Shown here: piece by piece, positions 16,177-25,500 of the stretch
How positions within the stretch are numbered: position 1 is the first letter of the stretch
Layout of the letters: each line of letters opens with the position of its first letter
Origin: JAXLRU01 sp046330935
GTDB lineage: Bacteria > Actinomycetota > Actinomycetes > Actinomycetales > Kineosporiaceae
Assembly (NCBI GenBank): GCA_046330935.1
Contig: JAXLRU010000003.1
Location: 62,001-126,000, forward strand
Reading direction: 5' to 3'
DNA length: 64,000 bases
Position numbers and translations under genes: made by a program
The notes under the pieces: generated by a model
Databases searched by the model: none
What the model was told of the DNA's origin: nothing
The model's input: only the letters and a program-made list of their open reading frames with translations

Positions 16177-16449
16177 CTACTTGTAATCGTAGGTGTAGCA
16201 CCACGCAAGAGCAGAAAGAGCGTCGATCGAAAGCTCAGGGTGACGAACGCGGAACTCATCCGACGCCTTTGCGGCCATGGCCGCAAGATTTGCAGCGGTA
16301 AGATGCGCGTCCGAGCTGTAGAATATTTCCTCCAGCGAATGGACTTGATGCAGCAACACTGAACCCATCTCGTCCCCACGGAGCCTGAGGAACCGTTCAT
16401 CATCGCGGATCGGCGAAGCCGACACGCCCCAACCGGTCCACTCAATCAC
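16177..16449 (-). CDS. Small immunity-like protein
   Basis: 90 residues from GTG at 16449; in-frame sequence extends back to about 16473 (VDYELSQAV) with no better start. It is mostly helical: DERFLRLRGDEMGSVLLHQV, LTAANLAAMAAKASDEFRV, ending LSALAWCYTYDYK. The GTG overlaps the TGA of the frameshifted toxin tip upstream (GTGATTGA), the usual toxin-immunity coupling. I recognise no family. The position and overlap are what suggest immunity. Confidence 0.5.
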   Translation of the reverse strand: MIEWTGWGVSASPIRDDERFLRLRGDEMGSVLLHQVHSLEEIFYSSDAHLTAANLAAMAAKASDEFRVRHPELSIDALSALAWCYTYDYK

Positions 16450-16941
16450 CGCTTGACTGAGCTCGTAGTCGACCGATCCAGCGCCCCCAGAGCAAGGTGG
16501 AAGAATTTGTGAACGGATTGATCGCTGTGATTGAAGTGACGCCAGGATTGGCGATGAGGGCGGGGTACTCCACCTGCGCCCAGACACTATCCAGCCGCAC
16601 GGCGTCACCCTGTAGGACGCGCACATTCCCGCTGGCCCCGGGAGCGAACTGCGCGCGGATGCGCCACGCCGAGCGCTGATGACTTCCGGGTTGCCTGCGT
16701 CCCACGCAGGCAACGTGATCCCTCGGGATGCCATAGTGGTTTCCAATGTTGCCCCTCCATTGCTCGCGACCCACCTCGCCGCAACTTTGTCACCTCCGCG
16801 ACCCACTCCGGACCAGAAGACCGCCTCATTCGCATCTGTCGCGAAGCCGCGAGCAGCCGAGGCTGAACCCGCCCGGAACGAGCCCAGCGCCGCCCACCGT
16901 TGATCTGACACTCCCTCACCTGGACCAAGACCGCTGAGCAA
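16442..16941 (-). pseudogene. Frameshifted, displaced toxin tip
   Basis: The upstream frame reads GFATDANEAVFWSGVG, KVAARWVASNGGATLETTMA and PAWDAGNPEVISA. Near 16660 the sensible reading moves to another frame: WRIRAQFAPGASGNVRVLQG, DSVWAQVEYPALIANPGVTS, stop at 16442. Neither frame alone gives a whole domain, so the tip is broken. There is no RHS core or start codon in front, so it is a silent tip stored behind the main gene. The FWSG..., TLE.T and E.P.L pattern resembles a tip domain seen in other polymorphic toxins, but I cannot name it. Confidence 0.6.
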
Positions 16942-16985
16942 GTCCTCGCCAAGGCCAACCGTCAGAAGACTTCAAAGACGGACCA

Positions 16986-17321
16986 CTAGTCGGCTCTTAG
17001 TGCACGCTTCAGCGCAGCAGCCGGATGGGGCTCCGCCGATATATCGTCGATGAACGATGTCTGGATGAGCGCCAGTAGCTCATAATCACCATCGACCAAC
17101 CCCGCCTTCAAGGACTCCACCGCAGCCCTCACGAGCTCACTCTCACCCTCCTTTTCAAACTCAAACTCTATGTATTCGCGAATCCGAAAGAGAAGAACGT
17201 GCGGAAGGATCTCGCCGTCGTTATCATCCAAGTGCTCCTGCAATATCGGGAGAAGTTCCGGAGACCGAAAAATCAGCCAGCCAACAAACGCGACCGTGCG
17301 CGCCAGGTAACGAGTTGCCAC
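16986..17321 (-). CDS. Immunity protein of the orphan RHS cassette
   Basis: 111 residues from GTG at 17321, starting on the base next to the TGA (17324-17322) of the tip gene before it. It is acidic and helical: VGWLIFRSPELLPILQEHLD, DGEILPHVLLFRIREYIEFE, LLALIQTSFIDDI. The central GEILPHVLL..I segment resembles the DUF7674-type immunity family often found beside tips of this kind; this is recalled similarity only. It presumably binds and blocks the tip encoded at 17322-17690. Confidence 0.6.
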   Translation of the reverse strand: MATRYLARTVAFVGWLIFRSPELLPILQEHLDDNDGEILPHVLLFRIREYIEFEFEKEGESELVRAAVESLKAGLVDGDYELLALIQTSFIDDISAEPHPAAALKRALRAD

Positions 17322-18265
17322 TCAGCTCACTCCGAATGGGCCTAGTAGTGACTGAAGTTCATTACGAATGGAGGTTGCAGTATTTAGATCCGCCTCTGAC
17401 GCCCTCGGGCCCTGGCGGGCAATCCACTTGTCGAGCCCGCGCACGATCTCCTGAGATTTTTGGATGTGTCGCCCAACCCCCGCAGCCACCTCTCCAGGAA
17501 GCTCGTCCATAGCGGTGCCATCGCCGACCACTCCAGCTTGCAGATGGTGTTTGTATAGCTGCTCGACATAGTTCCCCAGCTTCTGGTCAGTAACTGTCGG
17601 CCGTACCCGCCTGAAAGCCTGCGATGAAGTCTCCGTCGCCAATGCCGAGTTTGCCGCGCGTGTCGCGCCGCTGACAGCAGGCGCGCCGGGCTCGACACCG
17701 GCGTAGGCGCCGATGGCGTTGGTTCCGGCGACCAAGACACGCGTGAGGCTCGGGAACGCGACCGCGACGGCGATGGCTGCATTGGTGAGCGCCGTTGAGG
17801 CTGAACTCATCGCCCCGGTCGCCGCCGCCGCGGCCGCCGCGATCACCGGCGCGGCCGCCATCGCCGCAGCCACCCCCGCTAGCGCCACCCCCAGACTGAC
17901 CCCCACGGCGATGCCTGCGCCCATGGTGTACGCGAACACCTGGGTGACCCGGTCGTCTCCGATGGCCAGCGCCCACGGCGCCTTCTTTTCTGTCATGCAC
18001 GAGAGCACGTTGAAGGAGTGCTGGCAGTCGAACGCGGCCTCGACGTTACGAGTTTCGGTACTCTTGTACCCGTGGCGGCGGTACTCCCCCTGAGCGACGT
18101 GGAGGTTGGGGTTGCCCTTGCCCGTCGAGCCCCCGGAGATGTCGTCCCCGTTGTCGTTGTGCGTCGAGGCATACCTGCTGCACTTGTCGTAGGCAGGGCC
18201 GGCGGGCACGCCTACTGCACGAGATGGACAGCCCGGAGGTGTCGCTGAACAGGACCGGGTTGCCG
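17322..18265 (-). pseudogene. Orphan RHS C-terminal cassette with its own toxin tip
   Basis: A partial copy of the end of the full RHS gene: core end (NPVLFSD), linker (GNPNLHVAQGEYRRHGYK, MTEKKAPWAL), Ala-rich pretoxin segment and GTNAIGAYAGVEPGAPAV match 19975-20565 closely. It then diverges into a different tip (about 17322-17690: VTDQKLGNYVEQLYKHHLQAG, GDGTAMDELPGEV, then a long helix). A one-base net insertion near 18211 (CGCCTACTG versus CGCCGCTG) breaks the frame, and at 18266 the RHS sequence runs straight into ligC sequence. No start codon is present. It could act only after recombining onto the full gene. Confidence 0.75.
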
Positions 18266-18750
18266 TCGGTGCTCGACCGGCAGGTGCACCTGTCGGTGTC
18301 GACCACCGACCCGGCGGTCGCGCGCGACTGGTGAAGCACCACCGCAGCGCCGAGTGCGTCGTGATCGGGTATCGCAAGCACAAGTCGATCGAGGGCATCG
18401 GGTCGCTGCTGCTCGGGCTGTATGAGGGCGAGCGCCTGCACATGGTCGGCGGCGCGTCGGCGTTCACCACCGTCGTCCGGCGCGAGCTGCTCGAACGGCT
18501 GCAGGAGTTCCGCACCGGTGAGGCGTCCATGTCGGGCGAGCCGAACCGGTGGAACCAGCGAGAGGACCACTCCTGGGTGCCCCTGCGCCCCGAACTCGTC
18601 GTCGAAGTCGCTTACGACCAGATGGAGGGCGACCGGTTCCGGCACGCCGCCCGCCTCGTCCGGTGGCGTCCCGACAAAGACCCCGAGCAGTGCACCTACG
18701 ACCAGCTCGACGTGCCCTCCCGATACGACCTCGCCGACGTGCTCGCGGGG
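18266..18750 (+). pseudogene. ligC: Partial duplicate of ligC 3' half
   Basis: It matches ligC 13799-14374 with scattered substitutions and one 91-base deletion (equivalent to 13865-13955, with a GG at both ends). That deletion removes the EGAGLDGVIAK region and shifts the frame. A GTG at 18331 opens a 160-residue frame covering only the OB-fold domain (KHHRSAECVVIGYRKHK) with a foreign tail. Without the adenylation domain it cannot ligate. It is fused to an RHS core fragment at 18265/18266. Confidence 0.85.
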
Positions 18751-18922
18751 CGAATTCCTGCAATCCCCGCTGAGCATAACGGGAGGTACAGGAAGCCACA
18801 GGCTGGAGACTAGGCCCCGTCGACGCGTTCAGCGCGAATCGGGAAGAATTCGCCACCGCGTCACTACCCACTGCAGGCCCGCTGCCTAACCCGACTCCTC
18901 CCGGGTTTGGGCCTCTTCACCA

Positions 18923-18933
18923 CCCCCCCCCCC
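18923..18933. repeat. Run of 11 C
   Basis: A homopolymer of 11 C lies between the ligC fragment and the SUKH immunity gene. It does not interrupt an obvious gene. It is either a slippage-prone site or an assembly-sensitive tract. Confidence 0.8.
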
Positions 18934-19020
18934 GCGCGAGGTCCACGGCTGAAGGAAACGCTCGGAGATGTTGCCGGAATCCTTCAAGCAGACACTAGGA
19001 CCGAGTTAGCTCGCGGTGCC

Positions 19021-19596
19021 TTACTCAGCCCACCAGGGCACGCCAGGATTCAATTGAGCCGCAACTTCGGCATACGTGGAATCATCCATCTCCAGGTACC
19101 CGCTGCCGTCGACGAAGAATATCTCCTGGGAGAATCCGGCGGCGATCGTGGTCAGCATTCTTTCGAGTGTCACAAATTCGACAGGATGTTCCCGTTCCTC
19201 GATCCTAAAGTGCCGAACGACCCCAGGCAGGCCGCCGCTCAATTCTGTCACATAGAAGTCGCCTCCACCATTTGCGAAAATCGGCAACCAACCCGGAGTC
19301 CAGCGGGGGTCACCCATGAAAGCCCTATAGTTGGCGACAGCATCCCCTAACGACAGGAAGTAGAATCCGGGAAACATGTGAATGTCGTCCAAAGATCCGG
19401 CGACTGCCGTGTCTGTCCCATTTCGCCATGCGTAGAGTTCCTCGACCTGTGGGCACGCCGAGATCCCAACACTGCCCAGCAGTGAAGCGACTCGAGCTGC
19501 GTCAATACCGGGCTGAAGCGCCTTTAGTAGAAAGTCTCGCCTGAGCAGCCGGAGTGCATTTTCGATGACCCTCAGCGTTGCAATCAAAGTGCTCAT
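19021..19596 (-). CDS. SUKH (SMI1/KNR4)-family immunity protein
   Basis: 191 residues from ATG at 19596, only three bases after the RHS stop. Features of the SUKH superfamily: VEELYAWRNGTD (the helix and W-x-N-G core), HMFPGFYFLSLGDAVANYRA, WLPIFANGGGDFYVTEL and a late GSGYLEMDD. SUKH proteins neutralise diverse nuclease tips of polymorphic toxins. Location directly after the NucA/NucB-like tip makes it the cognate immunity protein, acting in the cytoplasm of the producer and its kin. Confidence 0.85.
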   Translation of the reverse strand: MSTLIATLRVIENALRLLRRDFLLKALQPGIDAARVASLLGSVGISACPQVEELYAWRNGTDTAVAGSLDDIHMFPGFYFLSLGDAVANYRAFMGDPRWTPGWLPIFANGGGDFYVTELSGGLPGVVRHFRIEEREHPVEFVTLERMLTTIAAGFSQEIFFVDGSGYLEMDDSTYAEVAAQLNPGVPWWAE

Positions 19597-19599
19597 CCC

Positions 19600-22500
19600 T
19601 CACGGCCCAAACATCACGTCAAATGGATCGCCGACACCAACACCGTTGCTCTGAAAGAACCGGCTAAGCACGCCGCCCTGGTAGCTCTGTTCGGCCACAG
19701 GCACGGCACCAACCATCGCACCACAACCTCCCTGAGCCGAGCAGGCAAATGGGTATTCATCCAGCGACTGTCCCGGAGGCGCTGGCCTTTGCCCACGCAG
19801 GGCCGCCCGACGATTCGCGTCACGCGCTGCACCAGTGACGCGATTCAGTCGAGTTGGAGCACCATTTGCCACTGCATTGTCAAAAATCTGCCCGATGCCC
19901 GGAGCCCGGCTCCGACTGAACATCACGGTCGGAACGTCGTCCGCGACCGTGAGCGACTTCGTAGTCCGTGCGGCCCCACCGACAGCGGGCGCGCCGGGCT
20001 CGACACCGGCGTAGGCGCCGATGGCGTTGGTTCCGGCGACCAAGACACGCGTGAGGCTCGGGAACGCGATCGCGACGGCGATGGCTGCATTGGTGAGCGC
20101 CGTTGAGGCTGCACTCATCGCCCCGGTCGCCGCCGCCGCGGCCGCCGCGATCACCGGCGCGGCCGCCGTTGCCGCAAGGGCCCCGGCCACCGCCACACCC
20201 AGCCCGACGCCGAGGACGATGCCCGCGCCCATCGTGTACGCGAACACCTGGGTGACCCGGTCGTCACCGACGCTCAGCGCCCACGGCGCCTTCTTCTCCG
20301 TCATGCACGAGAGCACATTGAAGGAGTGCTGGCAGTCGAAAGCCGCTTCCCAGTTGCGAGCGGAAGGGGTCTTGTATCCGTGACGGCGGTACTCGCCCTG
20401 GGCCACGTGGAGGTTCGGGTTGCCCTTGCCCGTCGAGCCGCCGGAGATGTCGTCCCCGTTGTCGTTGTGCGTCGAGGCGTACCCGCTGCACTTGTCGTAG
20501 GCAGGGCCGGCGGGCACGCCGCTGCACGAGATGGACAGCCCGGAAGCGTCGCTGAACAGGACCGGGTTGCCGTTGGCGTAGCTGTAACCGTTCAGGGACT
20601 GCGGAAGCGTCGGCTGCAGGAGCGGGTCGAGGCTCGTGAACTGCCCGATGGTCGGGTCGTAGCTGCGCGCACCCAAGCGACTGAGCCCGGTCTTGGCGTC
20701 GCTGGGCTGGTTCAGGAAGGTCCGGTTGTCGAACCAGGCCGGGGCAGCCCCCCGCGCCTCGCCGTACGGGGTGAACTGGCGCCACCGGGGATTGCGGGTA
20801 GCGCTGTCCAGGGTCAGCCCGACTGTGCCGTGCAACTCGGGCAGGTCGAAACCCTTGCCCGCAGCCGTCTTGTGCCCGCTCACCCCGCCGGGCAGGGCGA
20901 CGTATCGGGTGGTCGCCTTGGCGCCCGTGGCATTGGTGATGACGACCTGCTGATCAGGCAGGTAGACGGTCGTGGTGGTGGCGTTCTTCTCGACGATCAG
21001 CCCGCCACCCGGGCCGTAGGTGTAGCTGGTGGACCCGTTCGTCGTGGACGTGATCGAGGCGAGCTGGCCGGACTCGTCGTAGACGAGCGTCTGCGCGCCC
21101 TGCCCCGCCGAGCGGGCGGTCATGTTGCCCGCGGCGTCGTAGGAGTAGCTCGTGGAGGCCGTGCGACCGCCCGTCGTCGCTGTGGACGTCAGGGCGTGCG
21201 GGTGCGCGGCGTCACTGTACGAATAGGCCGTCGTCGTCCGGGTGTCCACCCCGCCCGCGATCGAGTGCGACACCTGGGTGGCACGCTGGCTGCGCTGCTG
21301 CGCATCAAACGTCCACGTCGTCCAGTAAGGCGTCGCCCCGGGCATCGCCGTCCCGACGTTGCTCACCGACGGCGCCGCGGCGCACCCGTCCGTCGCCGTC
21401 CACGCCTCCGCGAGCCGCAGCAGCGCGTCATGGCGGAAGCACTGCACGTCGGCCTTGGCAGCCGCGCCGTCGCGGACCGAGGTCTGCTTGACGAGGTTCC
21501 CCACCGGGTCGTAGGCGAAGGTCTGCTGGTCGACAGCCGCCGGGCTGGTACCCAGCGTCGAGAGCGTCCGGTCGAGCACCTGCCCGGTGTGGGCGTCGTA
21601 CTGATAGGTGACCGCCGATTGCGTGTCCGCAGTCGTGCCACCGATCTTCACCTGGTTGACGCGGCCCCAGGCGTCGTAGGTGGTCGACTGCCCGTACCCC
21701 CCGACACCCTGGGGAAGGTCTAGGCCAGGGGAGTAGCTCCGCGCCACGATTTCCGCCGGGAGGTCGCCCGCCGCCGGCAGGGTGTCGCGGAGGAGGTTGC
21801 CCCTGGTGGAGGAGTACAGGTGGCTGTACGTGTACGTGCCCTCGACCGCGCTTGGAGTGACCGTGTCAAGCGTGATCGTCTCGCCGAGCGAGGACCCGAA
21901 CACGTTGAAGCCTGAGGTCATCGTGCTGTAGGAGTCACCGGTGGCGCCTCCGACGTACCTGGTCGCCTTCGTCAGACGGCCGACGGCGTAGGTGACGCCG
22001 GCCCGAGCGTCCTGGTTGTCGTACACCATCGCGCTCAGCTGCTTGTCTGGCGTCTGGGCCGTCGTGGCGGCCGCGAACGTCGCCGTCGGGCGGTTCAGGG
22101 CGTCGTAGACCACCGACACCGTCTTCCCGCGCGAGTCCGTCGTCTGCACGGGATTGCCCACAGCGTCGTAACTGGTGCTCGACGACCCGGCGTCGGGGTC
22201 GGTACGCGACGTGACCTGGCCGAGCAGGTTGATCGTGGAGCTCCAGGTAAGGCCGTCCGCGGCCCGGACCGTCGCCGAGTTGCCGCGGCTGTCGAAGCCG
22301 TAGGAGGTCGTGGTCTTGACACCCCCCGACACCGTCCACGTTCCCGTGAAGGGGTCGGCGGGAACGTTCACGGTCGGCCGGGTCGTGTACTGCTCCAGGC
22401 CCGTGGTGCGTCCGGCGACATCGGTCACCGTCGACGTGACCGTTCCGCCGCTCGGCGGGATGACCGTGACCCTGTCGCCGCCGTAGAGCGTTCGAGTGGA

Positions 22501-25500
22501 CGTCACGTCGAGGTTGTTCTTTCGCGCCGTCACCAGAACGGCGCGTCCCAGACCGTCATAGGTGTAGCTGTGCTGGAGCGGCAGCGCGGCGCTCGTGCTC
22601 GTCGGCTGCACGACCTGGTTCGGCGAGGGCGTCGTCGCGGAATCCCACCAGCCGTCGTTCGTCCCCGAGACCCACCCTCGCGTGTCGTAGAAGGTGTCCG
22701 TGACGAGACGACCCCCCTGGGGCGTCTGCCTCTGGGTCTGGCGAGGGCGCAACAGCGAGTCGTACAAGGCCACACTCGTGACCTGGCCACCGGAGTCGTT
22801 GAGAGCCTTGGACGTGACGGCCACCGGAAGGCCCGGCGCGATCTGGTAGGAGTGCTCGACGGTCGCCACGGTGGCGGTCGTCGGGCGGTTGTGGGTCCAG
22901 ACCTTGGTCAACCGGCCCATGGCGTCGTAGGCCATGGACGTGACGATCCCGTTCACGTCCGTCGTGGTCAGTGGCTGCCAACGCCGCGTGTCGTACGTCA
23001 GCGAGCTGACCTGCGACAACGCGTTCGTGTCGGTGATCGAAGACGTGAGTCCCGCCGCGTCCATCGTGTAGGCGGTGGACGACTTGCGACCCAAGGCGTC
23101 AGTGGCAGACGTCGGACGACCCCACGCGTCGTACGTGGACCGGCGTCCGGTGCTCCACGTGAAGGCCCCGGACGTGTAGCCGGAAGCCACCTGCACCATG
23201 GTGGCGTCGCCCTTGACCGGAGCGGCGGCCTGCGGCCAGGCCGTGGCGTAGGTCGTGTCGTCGTAGAACGTACGGACGGCGCTGATCACCTGGCTCGGAC
23301 GTGACACCGAGGCGGGAGCGGTCAGCGAGTTCCACGTCACCGGCTCCGACGCGGGAATCGTCCGGTCGCCGGCCGCCACGCCGGTGTCGGAGTAGCCTCC
23401 GCACGCGACCGCATCCACCTCCTGTTGGGCGATGAGACCGACGAGATTCGTCGGGACCGCCGGCGGAGTGGGTGTCCACGCGACGTTGGACTTGGCGTAC
23501 TCGGTCACGCTGCAGCGGTCGAAGGCCGCGTTCACCGGACTGGAGTGCTGATACACCAGCAGCGCAAGGCCCACGGAGGGGTTCGTCGTGGTGGTGGTTC
23601 CTGTGGTGATCGTCGTCCGGGTGTCGTAGGTGGTCTCCGTCGACATGGCCCGCCAGGTCGGGGTGCCGCTGGACGTCACGGCGTCCCGTCGGTACACCTT
23701 GGCCGGCCCCACCACGCGTGCGGTGAGGTCGCCGAGCCCGGTCGCCGACCGCGTGCGCGCCGCGGTGGGCGACGAGACCCAGTACGAGGTGATGGTGGAT
23801 CCGACGGAGCTGCCGCCCTCACCGAGATACGCCGTCTCCTCCAGGGGCAGGCCCGCCAGCTGATCAGCGTCCTCGTGGAGGCCGCCCAGGGAGTCAGTGA
23901 GGTTCACCACCGTCGTGCTGTTGTTCTTCGACATCCCCCGGTAGTAGGACACCTCCGACATGGAGCGGCGGTCCTGGGCGGCGTCACCGACGAGAGCGCG
24001 GATTTTCCCGTAGCCCCGGAACTGGCCGTACGTCCGGTACGACGGCTTGACGATCTCGTTGTCGTCGTAGTGCCAAGCCGGCCCCGTCAGGTAGGAGTAA
24101 CTGGTGGTCACTCCCATCGCATTGGAGGCTCCGACGACCGCCGCGTCCGCCTGGACGACGGACTTCACCGCCCACTTCTGGAACCAGTCCAGGAAGTCCG
24201 CCGCGTACCCCTGGGGTTGCCACTTCACCGGGTAGCAGGAGGTGCTGTTGGACGCCGGCGCGACCGTGACCGGCGCCGAGCACGGGTGCGTCACCGTGTA
24301 ATCGACCGTGATCGACGAACCGGTCTCCGTCGTGATCTTCCGGATTCTCTGGCGGTAGAACGGGTCCAGACCATCGGCGACCGTGTCGACACGGTTGCGG
24401 AGCCCCACGCCGTCGAAGGTGGTCGGGGGCATCGTGATCGCAGCCTGCGACCCCAGGTCACTGGTGGTGGAGCCGGTCCGCGTGACGCTCCGGAGCCACA
24501 GCGTCGGAGACGTCTGGTCACCGGTCGCGGGGAAGGTGTGCTCGAACGCCCAGGAGTCGACCACCTGGTGAGCGCTCGCAGTGGTCGACCACTGCTTGGT
24601 GCTCAGAGCAGTCAGGCGAACCGTCGAGAAGAAGGACGGGGCCTTGGAGCTGCAGGGGGAGGCGGTGCAGATCTTGTCGAAGGGCACGTCGGGCCAGCTC
24701 GACTTGGTGGTCGACGAGAGGGGCGAACACGACGCCGTCAGACAGCGCGCTCCCGTCGTGAACACGACCTGGTTGGGAACGGTCCCGAACTGGTTCCCCG
24801 AGCGGAAGCCGTAGTCGATCCTGTCCAGGTAGGAATCGCGGACGTAGGTGGCAGTCGTGAGCCCGTTGTTCTGGCCGTAGCTGTTCGTGGCCTGCTTGTA
24901 CCAGTACGACATCGCGTTGCCGTGGGCGTCCACGACGAAGTCGAGGTTCCACCGGTACGCCATCACGCAGGACGACGCGTCGAATCCCGACGAGGAGTAG
25001 CACGGGTTGTCAGGCTCGGACCCCGAACCCGCGGGCTGCGGGGAGTAGACCGGCACGTAGTCCACCGAGTTCGTGACCGGTTTCCCCGACACCCAGCCCG
25101 GGAGCCTGTTCATGCCGAAGTAGTACGTCGTCCCCGCCCGGTCGGTGACCGTCCAGTAGTCGGCGAACTTGGTCGGGACCCCGGTGTTCTGGTTCTTCAG
25201 GTGACGGACCACCTGGCCCGCGTCGGACGCCGCCCGCCACTGGCCCGCGCCACCGGCGCCTGTCTTGTCCCAGACCAGCGGCACGCTGCTGCCGTTCATC
25301 GACAGCGACATGACGTTGCCCGCCCAACAGCGGTCGCTCGTGGCCTTCGGGGACGCGACGCCCATCGGCTTGTCCGCGCACGAGGTGAAAGTCTGCTCCA
25401 CGAACATCGCGGGCGAGCCCCAGCCGTCGCCGAGCCAGGACGACTGCGGCTGCGTGGTCGCGTTCTGCGCGTCGGGTCCTTGCGAGCTGTACGACAACCC

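Noticed and set aside
16177..16941. Single 254-residue minus-strand protein
   Set aside because: It joins the first part of a toxin tip, an out-of-frame middle and an immunity gene. The frame pattern and the GTGATTGA overlap show these are separate units.
18331..18813. 160-residue frame covering the ligase OB domain as a functional gene
   Set aside because: It lacks the adenylation domain, begins inside a deletion junction and ends in foreign sequence, so it is treated as part of a pseudogene.
14378..19020. Prophage or integrative element
   Set aside because: No integrase, tRNA target or att-like repeats. The direct ligC duplicate and the RHS copies explain the structure better.
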